Assembly (NCBI RefSeq): GCF_002872475.1
Contig: NZ_CP025682.1
Location: forward strand, 248,001 to 312,000
Direction of reading: 5' to 3'
DNA length: 64,000 bases
From: Pseudazoarcus pumilus
GTDB taxonomy: Bacteria > Pseudomonadota > Gammaproteobacteria > Burkholderiales > Rhodocyclaceae
Position 1 is the first letter of the stretch. Each line of letters begins with the position of its first letter. Below the pieces are notes generated by a model that worked only from the letters and a program-made list of their open reading frames with translations, ran no database searches and was not told the origin of the DNA. Of this stretch, positions 7,881-15,471 are shown one piece after another. The position numbers and the translations under genes are program-made.

Positions 7881-8029
7881 GTTTCCGACTTTATTGCGCA
7901 AACTTCGCTCGAATCCGTCTGGATACGTGCCCTCGTTTTCGACTTCGACCGTGACGAGTGCTGTGCGGGGCGGCGAGGGAGCCCTTGTCAGCGCTGAAGC
8001 GACGTTTTCGACTTTATTCAGCTAGAACA
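7881..8029 (-). repeat. Dispersed TnsB-type repeats and terminus (distal, Tn7L-like end)
   Basis: Inverse copies of the glmS-side repeat: GTTTCCGACTTTATTGCG (7881-7898), GTTTTCGACTTCGACC (7935-7950) and GTTTTCGACTTTATTC (8004-8019). The last is followed by AGCTAGAACA to 8029, so the motif-to-end spacing equals that of the other end. Wide spacing of sites is the Tn7L pattern. Confidence 0.75.
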
Positions 8030-8037
8030 TGGAGTTT

Positions 8038-8063
8038 GTTTTCAACTTCGTTCAGCTAGAGCA
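8038..8063 (-). repeat. Decayed second copy of the Tn7-like distal end
   Basis: GTTTTCAACTTCGTTC followed by AGCTAGAGCA repeats the terminus at 8004-8029 with a few substitutions, 34 bp further out. It lies outside the element as defined by the better end. It may be a scar of an earlier related insertion at this site. Confidence 0.5.
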
Positions 8064-8239
8064 TCGCTAGCGTTCCCGACCAGCAATTGTTCGCTTGGTG
8101 ACAAGCGACAACCCTGCCTCCCATCCACACTGATTCCAGCTGCATGAACCGGATGCCATTGCGGCGCCTCCGGTTCTCGCGGCTGGACCGCCGCGCGCGT
8201 TTGCGCCGGTGAGGTATTGGCCAACTGGGAGGAAGCATC

Positions 8240-9688
8240 ATGTCGTCAGAACATCGCTGCGGACCAGGTTGTTCGCATGGGCATCACGACGCGGAAGCTG
8301 TCGGGCAGTTCACCGAGGCACGCCGCGGTTTCATGAAGGATGTGCTGGTCAGTGGCACGGCGCTGTCGCTCGGGGCGTTCGGCTCGTCCGCGCACGCGGC
8401 CTCGTCCTTCGCCGGAGGTGGCCCCGTGCGCACCGAGAAGGCGCTGGCCACGCATTACCACATCCCGGCCACCGCCGACACGGTGCATTGGGGCTACTTC
8501 AGCAAGTCGCTCAAGCCGACGGTCGAACTCGAATCCGGCGATTTCGCGACTATCGAGACGCTCACCCATCACTGCGGCGACGACGTCGAGCGCATGATCA
8601 AGGGAGATCCAGGCGCCGAGAGCGTGTTTCGCTGGGACGCCAACGGCAAGGCGGTCGACCGGCGCGGCGCCGGGCCCATGGATCATCCGCTTGGGGCCGG
8701 TGGCGGCCAGGGGGTGCACATCTGCACCGGCCCGATCGCGATACGCGGGGCTGAGCCGGGTGACGTCCTCGAAGTGCGAATCCTCGACGTGTGGCCACGT
8801 GAGTCGGGCAATCCGCAGTTCAAGGGACGCACCTTCGGTTCCAATGCTGCAGCCAACTGGGGATTTCACTACGGAGACCTGATCGAGGAGCCGGTCAAGC
8901 GCGAGGTCATCACCATCTACGAAGTCGATGCGCGCGGCGAGCGCAACTGGGCGCGCGCGGCCTACAACTATCGCTGGACGCCGCAGACCGATCCGTCGGG
9001 CATCGTCCACCCGATCATCGATTATCCCGGTGTTCCGGTGGACCCGAAGTCGATCCAGCCCAGACACGACATCCTCAAGGACATCCGCATCCCGGTGCGT
9101 CCGCATTTCGGCACCATGGGCCTGGCGCCGGTCGAGGCCGACATGGTCAATTCGATCCCGCCCAGCTACACGGGTGGCAACATCGACAACTGGCGCATGG
9201 GCAAGGGCGCGACCATGTATTACCCGGTGTCCGTCCCCGGCGGCCTGTTCTCGGTGGGCGACCCGCATGCGTCGCAGGGCGACTCGGAACTGTGCGGCAC
9301 GGCGATCGAATGTTCGCTGACGGGCGTATTCCAGTTCATCCTGCACAAGAAGGCGACACTTGAGAACTCGCCCCTGGCCGAGCTTGCCTATCCGTTGCTG
9401 GAGACGCGCGAGCAGTGGGTGCTGCACGGATTCAGCTACCCCAACTACCTGCGTGATCTGGGCGCCGACGCGCAGAACGAGATCTTCGCGAAATCTTCCG
9501 TTGATCTGGCGCTGCGTGACGCCTTCCACAAGATGCGTCACTTCCTGATGCGCACGCAGAACCTGAGCGAAGACGAAGCCGTGTCGCTGCTGTCGATCGC
9601 CGTCGACTTCGGCATCACGCAGGTCGTGGACGGCAACTGGGGCGTGCACGCCATCGTTCCCAAGCACATCTTCCCGGCGCGCGCCTGA
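8240..9688 (+). CDS. Tat-exported acetamidase/formamidase family protein
   Basis: 482 residues. The N-terminus carries a twin-arginine signal: ARRGFMKDVLVSGTALSLG, ending SSAHA near residue 54, so the enzyme should fold in the cytoplasm and act in the periplasm. A His-rich segment (CSHGHHD) precedes the RR pair. The body is an FmdA/AmdA-type amidohydrolase with DTVHWGYF, SVGDPHASQGDSELCGTA and DFGITQVVDGNWGVHA. This family hydrolyses short amides to acid and ammonia. The start follows GGGAGGAAGC. The enzyme domain is closely similar to that of the convergent fusion gene at 9745-12072. Exact substrate unknown. Confidence 0.9.
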   Translation: MSSEHRCGPGCSHGHHDAEAVGQFTEARRGFMKDVLVSGTALSLGAFGSSAHAASSFAGGGPVRTEKALATHYHIPATADTVHWGYFSKSLKPTVELESGDFATIETLTHHCGDDVERMIKGDPGAESVFRWDANGKAVDRRGAGPMDHPLGAGGGQGVHICTGPIAIRGAEPGDVLEVRILDVWPRESGNPQFKGRTFGSNAAANWGFHYGDLIEEPVKREVITIYEVDARGERNWARAAYNYRWTPQTDPSGIVHPIIDYPGVPVDPKSIQPRHDILKDIRIPVRPHFGTMGLAPVEADMVNSIPPSYTGGNIDNWRMGKGATMYYPVSVPGGLFSVGDPHASQGDSELCGTAIECSLTGVFQFILHKKATLENSPLAELAYPLLETREQWVLHGFSYPNYLRDLGADAQNEIFAKSSVDLALRDAFHKMRHFLMRTQNLSEDEAVSLLSIAVDFGITQVVDGNWGVHAIVPKHIFPARA

Positions 9689-9705
9689 GGTCTTGCCGCA
9701 AAGCA

Positions 9706-9733
9706 CCCCGACGGCTTGATGAAGTCGTCGGGG
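9706..9733. terminator. Hairpin between convergent acetamidase genes
   Basis: CCCCGACGGCTT, loop GATG, AAGTCGTCGGGG: a 12-bp stem with one G-T wobble, lying between the two convergent stop codons. There is no U-tract, so any termination role is inferred from position. Confidence 0.55.
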
Positions 9734-9744
9734 CAACTCGCGCG

Positions 9745-12072
9745 CTAGCCTTCGCGCTCGCGCAGCATCGACTTGCGCACGATCGCGTGCACGCCAAGAT
9801 TGCCGTTGACCACCTGCGTCACCCCGAAATCCACCCCCACCGACAACAGCGAGATGGCCTCGTCCTCGCTCAAGCCGTGCGCGGTCATCAGGAAGCGTCG
9901 GGTCTTGCGAAACGCGTCGCGCATCGCCAGATCGAGCGAGGCGCGCTTGTAGACCTCGGTCTGCGCAGCCGGGCCCAGTTCGACCAGGTGGTTCGGATGA
10001 CTCAGGCCCTGGATCACCCACTCGTCGGGAGTTTCCAGGAACGGGTGATCGAGTTCGGCCAGAAAGTGGTCATCCAGGGCCGAGGCCTTGTGCACGATCA
10101 GGTCGAAGTCGCCCGTCAATGAGCATTCGATGGCGGTGCCGCACAGTTCGGAGTCGCCCTGCGAGGCGTGCGGGTCGCCCACGGAAAACAATGCACCGGG
10201 TACTCCAACGGGCAGGAACAGCGAAGCGCCGGGCGCGGCACGCCAGTTGTCGAGATTGCCGCCAAAGCAGCCCGGCGGGATGGAGTCGACGTCGACCTCC
10301 TGTCGCGGCGCCACAGCCAGCACGCCGAAATGCGGGCGTAGCGGGATGCGCACGCCGTCGAGCACGCCATGGCATTTGTGGATGGTAGCGTGATCGACCG
10401 GCACGCCGGGGTAATCGATGGTGTCGTGACGCACGCCCGAAGGATCGGTCTGCGGTGTCCAGCGAAAGCTGTAGACGGCACGCGCGAAGTTGTCGTACCC
10501 CGTCGCATGCAGTTCGTAGATGGTCACCACCTCGCGCGGGCGCGGTTCGGTGAGCAGATCGTGGTAGTGGTAACCCCACCAGGTCGCGGCGTTGCTGCCG
10601 AAACTGCGCCCGGCGTACTCCGGGTTGCGGCTCGGGCGCTGACGGATGTCCACGATGCGTACCTCGAGCACGTCGCCCGGCTCGGCCTCTTCGACATATA
10701 CCGGCCCGGTGCACACATGCACGCCAAAGCCCTCGCCCGCGCCGCGCCCGAAGATCGACGCATCGAGTGGACCGGCACCGCGCCGCTCGACCGCCTTGCC
10801 GCCGGCGTCCCAGCGGAACACGCTCTCGGCGCCCGGGTCGTCACGCACCATGCGTTCCACATCGTCGGTGGCGTGCTGGGTGAGTGCCTCGATGGTGATG
10901 CGGTCGCCCGACCGCACGCGTGCGACCGGCTCGAGGAAACGGTTGAAATATCCCCAGTGCACGGTCTCGGAAGTGGCGTGCAGGTAGTGGTGCGCAGCAC
11001 CGACATCATCGCGGTACTGCGCATCGATCTCCCGCCTGAGGGTCGTGGCGCCCGGATGCGCACTGAGCGACGGTACGCCCGCAGAGTCCGGGCGTCCGCG
11101 CAGGCGCACCGGCTCCGGCGCCTGCGCGAGTGCCCGGCATGCACTGGGCGTGCAGCCGAATTCGCGCACGAATGCCCGCGTGAAATTGGCCGCATCGCCA
11201 AACCCCCAGCGGAAACACAATTCACCGATTGCAAAGTGAGAAAGCGCGGGATCGCGCAGATCGTTGCGGCATCGATACAGGCGCCGCTTGCGCACGTGCG
11301 CGCCGAAGGTCGTACCCGCCCCGGCGAACAGGCGTTGAACATAGCGTGGCGACAAGCGCGCCTCGTGCGCGATGCGCGCAAGGTCGAGATCGGCCTCCGT
11401 CAGGTGCGAGTCGATCAACTGGCAGACGCGGCGAAGATGGGCCAGTTGCACCGAAGTCGAGGTGCTCTCCGTAACATCTTCCGTCTCGTGCGCCAGCGCG
11501 GGCAGCATCATCCCGGTCAGCGCGGCCTCGAGCTGACCGAGATCGCCCGATTCCAGCGCTTCCAGACGCTCGCCTGCCGAGCGCACGAGTTCCGTCGCGA
11601 TGGCACCCAGGGCAGCAGACCGGCTGATGCAGTGGAAGTCGGAGCGGCGCGTGTTCAGCACCCGTCTGGCGAAGCCGGCATCGCCCAGCACCACCACCGT
11701 CGCTGCGAAATCTTCGTCGAAGTCGATGCGCCAGTCGCTGTGCGCATCCATCACGAAGCCGTCGCCGACCGCGATCGCCTCCCCTCGCTCGCTGGTCGTG
11801 ACGCGCCCCGAGCCGTGGTGGCAGACGAACACGATCATCGCACTGTCCCGTGCCTGATCCCCCAGCGACATGAGCGTCTGCGCCCCGCCCCTGAGGTGGC
11901 CGAAGCGTGCACCGGATGGGGAATCACGCACCGTGGCGAAACCGAGCAGCCGTGCCGCAGGGCCAGCGGAGCAGGCCGTCAGCCGCAGGTGCGCGAGCAC
12001 CGCCGACCAGGCGCGTGCGCGCATGGCGCTCGGATAGGCATCGCTGGCGAAGTTCCCGGTCTGTTGGCTCAT
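9745..12072 (-). CDS. AraC-family regulator fused to an acetamidase/formamidase domain
   Basis: A single uninterrupted frame of 775 residues. Residues about 20-195 look like an AraC-binding-like sensor region (GSGRVTTSERGE, FVMDAHSDWRIDF). Residues about 213-315 form the paired helix-turn-helix of the AraC family: DLARIAHEARLSPRYVQRLF and AIGELCFRWGFGDAANFTRA with REFGCTPSACR. Residues about 355-770 are a complete acetamidase/formamidase domain (SETVHWGYFNRF, HASQGDSELCGTA, VDFGVTQVVNGNLGVHA), paralogous to the Tat-exported enzyme facing it. There is no signal peptide. Either the enzyme domain senses or removes the amide inducer, or the protein is a regulator with catalytic activity. I know of no characterised protein with this architecture. 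Confidence 0.92.
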   Translation of the reverse strand: MSQQTGNFASDAYPSAMRARAWSAVLAHLRLTACSAGPAARLLGFATVRDSPSGARFGHLRGGAQTLMSLGDQARDSAMIVFVCHHGSGRVTTSERGEAIAVGDGFVMDAHSDWRIDFDEDFAATVVVLGDAGFARRVLNTRRSDFHCISRSAALGAIATELVRSAGERLEALESGDLGQLEAALTGMMLPALAHETEDVTESTSTSVQLAHLRRVCQLIDSHLTEADLDLARIAHEARLSPRYVQRLFAGAGTTFGAHVRKRRLYRCRNDLRDPALSHFAIGELCFRWGFGDAANFTRAFVREFGCTPSACRALAQAPEPVRLRGRPDSAGVPSLSAHPGATTLRREIDAQYRDDVGAAHHYLHATSETVHWGYFNRFLEPVARVRSGDRITIEALTQHATDDVERMVRDDPGAESVFRWDAGGKAVERRGAGPLDASIFGRGAGEGFGVHVCTGPVYVEEAEPGDVLEVRIVDIRQRPSRNPEYAGRSFGSNAATWWGYHYHDLLTEPRPREVVTIYELHATGYDNFARAVYSFRWTPQTDPSGVRHDTIDYPGVPVDHATIHKCHGVLDGVRIPLRPHFGVLAVAPRQEVDVDSIPPGCFGGNLDNWRAAPGASLFLPVGVPGALFSVGDPHASQGDSELCGTAIECSLTGDFDLIVHKASALDDHFLAELDHPFLETPDEWVIQGLSHPNHLVELGPAAQTEVYKRASLDLAMRDAFRKTRRFLMTAHGLSEDEAISLLSVGVDFGVTQVVNGNLGVHAIVRKSMLREREG

Positions 12073-12403
12073 GATCTTCCCGGTCCGCTCGGTAGGATTG
12101 CTCTTGCGATCTGCCTCGCAATCCTATCCGCAAGGGCCAACAATTACATTCGCCCGGTTGCATTCATTCCGGGAACTGGTTTTGACGCGTCTTCAAAAGG
12201 ACGCACTCCACGCGCTTGTATTGGCGAGATCGTCAGAAGTGTATCGCGCGACGGCCGCAGGCCCCGTTTCGGAACGGACGGGCGCCCGCGAACTCGCCGC
12301 GCGTTGCGGTCGGGATGAGGAAGAGTAGGAGGACCTGGATCGTCCCGGGCGAACGACTGTCGAGGTCGGAGTGGGCGATCCCGTGGTGGCTGGCTTACGT
12401 GAC
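12073..12403. other. Gene-free upstream region of the AraC-acetamidase fusion
   Basis: 331 bp between fmdB and the fusion gene, both on the minus strand. It contains the inverted repeat at 12093-12126; otherwise no gene, terminator or recognised promoter was seen. The length suggests the fusion gene has its own promoter. Confidence 0.6.
12093..12126. promoter_or_regulatory. Inverted repeat upstream of the AraC-acetamidase gene
   Basis: TAGGATTGC (12093-12101) and its exact complement GCAATCCTA (12118-12126) are 25 bp apart centre to centre, 21 bp before the start codon. It could be an autoregulatory operator on two turns of the helix, or an RNA hairpin in the leader. Confidence 0.5.
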
Positions 12404-12748
12404 TCAGTGACTGATCATCCACGGACGCGTCCCGGGGAAGCTCTTCGCGCCGTCGGCAGAGACGTTCGTCTTGCGGTTCTTCGCACCATTGCAGCAGCCG
12501 CATCCGGGGCCGTGACGGTGACGTTCCTTGTATTCGGCAGAGCTCAGGGGTTGGTGTGCCGAGCGTTCGTTGGTCATATGTGCATTTCGTTGGCTCGAAG
12601 ACATGACGCCCAGTTTGGGCGCAGTGAGCAGTACACGCGCGGAAGGCTGGCCGCACCGAGGGCAGTTGCAGGCAGCATCGCGCTCGCTCACGCGACGAAC
12701 TGCGGTGAAGTCGCCACAGGCGTCACAGAGGAATTCGTAGACGGGCAT
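12404..12748 (-). CDS. fmdB: FmdB-family zinc-ribbon protein
   Basis: 114 residues. MPVYEFLCDACGDFTAVR and NCPRCGQPSARVLL form the N-terminal CxxC/CxxC zinc ribbon of the FmdB family; a second Cys/His group (HGPGCGCCNG) occurs near residue 83. Proteins of this family sit beside formamidase genes and are thought to have a regulatory or assembly role, which is not established. It lies 79 nt after fmdA on the same strand, with a hairpin between, so they are probably one operon. Confidence 0.85.
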   Translation of the reverse strand: MPVYEFLCDACGDFTAVRRVSERDAACNCPRCGQPSARVLLTAPKLGVMSSSQRNAHMTNERSAHQPLSSAEYKERHRHGPGCGCCNGAKNRKTNVSADGAKSFPGTRPWMISH

Positions 12749-12780
12749 TTCCGGGAATCTCCGTAAATCGGGCAGAACGA

Positions 12781-12806
12781 GGCATCGCGACCTGAGTCGC
12801 GATGCC
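12781..12806 (-). terminator. Intercistronic hairpin between fmdA and fmdB
   Basis: GGCATCGCGAC, loop of 4, GTCGCGATGCC: a perfect 11-bp stem followed on the minus strand by TCGTTCT. It could attenuate fmdB or stabilise fmdA mRNA. Confidence 0.55.
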
Positions 12807-12827
12807 TTCCGGATCGAGCGGTGACGA

Positions 12828-14057
12828 TCAACGATCGGGAGCGAGCGGTACGTCTACCCCGCCGGAGATGTGCTTGACCGGCCCCTGGGTACTCGGGTTG
12901 ATGTCGAACTCGAAGATCTCGGTCGGAAGCCACAGGGTCGCGCAGGCGTTGGGGATGTCGACCACACCGCTGATGTGCCCCTGCACCGGCGCCGTGCCCA
13001 GAATCGCGTAGCCCTGGGCTCCGGAGTAACCGAACTTCTTCAGATATTCGATCGCGTTCAGGCAGGCCTGCCGGTATGCGATGTGGACATCCAGATAGTG
13101 CTGCTCGCCGCGCTCGTCCACCGAAATCCCCTCGAAGATCAGGTAGTCGTTGTAGTTCGGCGTGATCGGACTCGGCTTGAAGATGGGGTTCTTGATGCCG
13201 TATTTGGCAACGCCGCCCTTGATCAGCGACACGCGCATGTGGACCCAGCCGGCCATCTCGATGGCGCCGCAGAAAGTGATCTCGCCATCGCCCTGTGAGA
13301 AGTGCAGATCACCCACCGACAGACCGCCGCCTTTCACGTACACCGGAAAGAAGATCCGGGAGCCACGCGACAGATCCTTGATGTCGCAGTTGCCACCATG
13401 TTCGCGCGGCGGCACCGTGCGTGCGCCCTCCGCGGCAGCCTTGTCACGTCCATCACCACTCATCTTGCCCATGTGAGCCGTAGGTGCGCTGGGCGGTGCG
13501 GCAAGTGGCGGTACTCGATCGGGGTCGGTATCGATCAGCGCCTTCTCGCGGGTGTTCCACATGTCGAGCATCTTGCGGTCGGGCAGGCAGCCGATCAGGC
13601 CCGGGTGGATCAGGCCCGCAAAGCGCACTCCCGGAATGTGACGGCTGGTCGTGAACATGCCATGGAAATCCCAGATGCTCTTCTGCGCCTCCGGGAAGTG
13701 CTCGGTCAGGAAGCCACCGCCGTTCTTCTGGGAGAAGAAGCCGTTGAAGCCCCACATGCTCTCATCCTTGGCGCCGACATCCAGCAGATCGACGACGAGC
13801 AGATCCCCCGGTTCTGCTCCTTCCACCCCGACCGGGCCGGAGAGGAAGTGCACGGTCGTGAGGTCGACATCGCGCACGTCCGAGGCGTCGTCGTTGTTCT
13901 TGATTGCGCCGCCCGTCCAGTCGTAAGTCTCGAGGATGAAGTCGTCGCCCGGCTTCACCCAGCAGGCCATCGGAATATCGGGGTGCCAACGGTTATGAAC
14001 CATGTCGTTGTCGTAGGGCGACTGGTTCAGATCTACCTTAACGAGAGTCTCTGCCAT
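12828..14057 (-). CDS. fmdA: Formamidase
   Basis: 409 residues from the ATG at 14057, placed by the ribosome site AAGGAGG 9-10 nt upstream; a 9-codon longer form from 14084 is less likely. The length matches known FmdA formamidases of about 407-410 residues. MAETLVKVDLNQSPYDND, HNRWHPDIPMACWVKPGDDF, FSQGDGEITFCGAIEM and the C-terminal segment CATLWLPTEIFEFDI are typical. It hydrolyses formamide to formate and ammonia in the cytoplasm. The upstream region carries a module (14159-14200) shared with the AmiS/UreI channel gene, linking uptake and hydrolysis in one regulon. Confidence 0.93.
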   Translation of the reverse strand: MAETLVKVDLNQSPYDNDMVHNRWHPDIPMACWVKPGDDFILETYDWTGGAIKNNDDASDVRDVDLTTVHFLSGPVGVEGAEPGDLLVVDLLDVGAKDESMWGFNGFFSQKNGGGFLTEHFPEAQKSIWDFHGMFTTSRHIPGVRFAGLIHPGLIGCLPDRKMLDMWNTREKALIDTDPDRVPPLAAPPSAPTAHMGKMSGDGRDKAAAEGARTVPPREHGGNCDIKDLSRGSRIFFPVYVKGGGLSVGDLHFSQGDGEITFCGAIEMAGWVHMRVSLIKGGVAKYGIKNPIFKPSPITPNYNDYLIFEGISVDERGEQHYLDVHIAYRQACLNAIEYLKKFGYSGAQGYAILGTAPVQGHISGVVDIPNACATLWLPTEIFEFDINPSTQGPVKHISGGVDVPLAPDR

Positions 14058-14158
14058 GGTTGTCTCCTCCTTGGCCAATGTCATGAAAGTGAGATCGCCG
14101 ACCGCTTCGTGCAGCCATGTCGATCACGAAACTATCTTAGGCAAGGCTCAAGGTCGGG

Positions 14159-14200
14159 GAATCACCCCCATCGAGGATTCGCTCTCACCCGAATGGGTGA
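14159..14200 (-). promoter_or_regulatory. Amide-regulon module upstream of fmdA
   Basis: On the minus strand TCACCCATTCGGGTGA (an inverted repeat with 4-nt centre) is followed 16 nt later by GGGTGATTC. Nearly the same 44-bp arrangement with one indel occurs at 19619-19662 before the amide/urea channel gene. The end of the module is about 100 nt before the fmdA start. It is a likely binding site for a local regulator. Confidence 0.7.
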
Positions 14201-14232
14201 ATCGAAAAACGCAGTGCATCGGGCGATCAGGG

Positions 14233-15471
14233 TTAGTGCAGATGCGGTGGGAACGCAGGGGCGATGTCGACGGCGGGTGACACCGCGGGCCCCTGGACGA
14301 ACTCGCAGCCCTCCCACTTGCAGAACTGGATGTCATCGGTCGAGACGACGCCGCGTGCGAGCGAGTGCGCGCCCAGAGTGTGGGTGAGCGCGACCACGCT
14401 ACGCACGATCGCCGCTCTTTCGGCATCCTCGCTGACATGCCCGACGATCGCCGGGTGGAGGGCGACGATATCGGGCCGGAATCGCTGGATCTCGGGCAGT
14501 GACAACGCACCCAGGCCGACACCGTCGAGCGTCAGGATCACCCCGCGTTTGCGCAGTGAGGCACATCGTTCGGACCAGTCTGAAAGCCCATGTTCGGGCA
14601 CGCACAACTCGAAGGCGCTCGCCGCCAGGCCCGTTCGATCGAGCATATCCTCGAACATCCTGACCCCGTCCTCGCCGCCGAAGCCGAGCGACAGCAGGCG
14701 GAAAGCCAGTCGCGTTCCCCCCGGTTTGCCGACCAGCGCGGCGTAGAGGTCGGGCAACATGCCGATCAGTCGTCGATCCCAGGCCAGACCGACCGCTGGT
14801 GACAATCTTTCCAGGGCTGTTGAAAACTCGTCGGGCGCCAGTCCGCGAACCGGGCTGACCATCACTTCGTACGCAGAGATCTCTCCCGATGCGAGATGCA
14901 TGCGGGGTTCGACCAACGGCGGTTCTTCGGTTGCGCGGGTTACACGCTCGATCGAGCGTTGCATCACGTCCTTGGCGGCGCCCGACGAAAGGTTTGGTGC
15001 GGCACCCACAGCCTCCAGATTGCGCAACGCGAAGGTGATCGCCGAACGCAGTCGCTGAGCGGTCAGTTCCGTCTTCAGGTAGTAGCCGTTGATGTCGTAG
15101 GCGGCGATGACTTCTGCTTCGGGTGCGACCCCGGGATGTCCTGTTCGAACGAGTATCTGCACGTGCCTCAGGCCGGCTCGCTCACGAATGTGGCGGACCA
15201 GATGCAGGCCGGCGTCGTCCTCTTCCATGACCAGATCGAGCAGCACGACCGCCGTATCGGGATGGCGTGCGAGGTATTCACGTGCGTCTGCCGCACTCGC
15301 AACGCCCTCGACATGCACCGGTCGCGCCCGAAACTGCATGCGCCCCAGAACGAGGCGGGTAATCGCGAACACCTCGGGTTCGTCATCGACGACGAGAACC
15401 CGCCACGCATGCGCGGGCATCGCGGCGTTGCCGGCCGCGTGCGAATCGAGCTCATCCCTGTCGTGGTTCAT
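14233..15471 (-). CDS. Response regulator with degenerate EAL domain
   Basis: 412 residues from the ATG at 15471; longer starts would overlap the upstream kinase gene heavily. Residues about 24-140 are a receiver domain: VLVVDDEPEV acidic pair, Asp79 in VVLLDLV as phosphoacceptor, Thr110 and Lys133. Residues about 185-410 resemble an EAL domain, but the EAL motif is replaced by YEVMV, the usual DDFG by LDGVG and the AEGVE region by ARGVV. Metal and catalytic residues are therefore lost and it should not hydrolyse c-di-GMP. It overlaps the end of the permease-kinase gene by 20 nt, so it is the likely partner of that kinase. The output mechanism is unclear. Confidence 0.85.
   Translation of the reverse strand: MNHDRDELDSHAAGNAAMPAHAWRVLVVDDEPEVFAITRLVLGRMQFRARPVHVEGVASAADAREYLARHPDTAVVLLDLVMEEDDAGLHLVRHIRERAGLRHVQILVRTGHPGVAPEAEVIAAYDINGYYLKTELTAQRLRSAITFALRNLEAVGAAPNLSSGAAKDVMQRSIERVTRATEEPPLVEPRMHLASGEISAYEVMVSPVRGLAPDEFSTALERLSPAVGLAWDRRLIGMLPDLYAALVGKPGGTRLAFRLLSLGFGGEDGVRMFEDMLDRTGLAASAFELCVPEHGLSDWSERCASLRKRGVILTLDGVGLGALSLPEIQRFRPDIVALHPAIVGHVSEDAERAAIVRSVVALTHTLGAHSLARGVVSTDDIQFCKWEGCEFVQGPAVSPAVDIAPAFPPHLH

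Larger units (their letters stand above)
2411..8029. mobile_element. Tn7-like element remnant at the glmS attachment site
   Basis: Both ends have Tn7 architecture. The glmS-proximal end begins TGTTCCTTGC at 2411, followed by three abutting 20-bp units with core ATTAAAGTCGAAAAC or AATAAAGTCGAAAAC. In Tn7R, as I remember it, the motif CAATAAAGTC occupies the same positions 11-20 from the terminal TGT. The distal end finishes ...ACTTTATTCAGCTAGAACA at 8029 with the same spacing, and further copies are dispersed inwards, as in Tn7L. The element starts 23 bp after the glmS stop, close to where Tn7 inserts. No tnsABCDE genes lie between the ends and no matching 5-bp target duplication was found (GATGG on the left, TGGAG on the right), so it is a non-autonomous or rearranged remnant. 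Confidence 0.75.
7868..8239. other. Gene-free stretch: distal Tn7-like end and upstream region of the acetamidase gene
   Basis: 371 bp without a gene. The first 160 bp hold dispersed TnsB-type repeats and the element end at 8029, followed by a decayed second copy of the same end (8038-8063). The remainder (8064-8239) is ordinary high-GC leader of the gene at 8240, with the ribosome site GGGAGGAAGC. No clear promoter was recognised. Confidence 0.6.

Noticed and set aside
2406..8034. 5-bp target duplication of the Tn7-like element
   Set aside because: GATGG on the left and TGGAG on the right do not match; the element call rests on end structure and position only.
8209..8754. A plus-strand frame overlapping the start of the Tat-exported acetamidase
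   Set aside because: Arg-rich shadow in another frame of a clear gene.
10369..12318. A 649-codon plus-strand frame opposite the AraC-acetamidase gene
   Set aside because: No domain seen; the minus-strand protein has consistent AraC and acetamidase motifs across the whole length.
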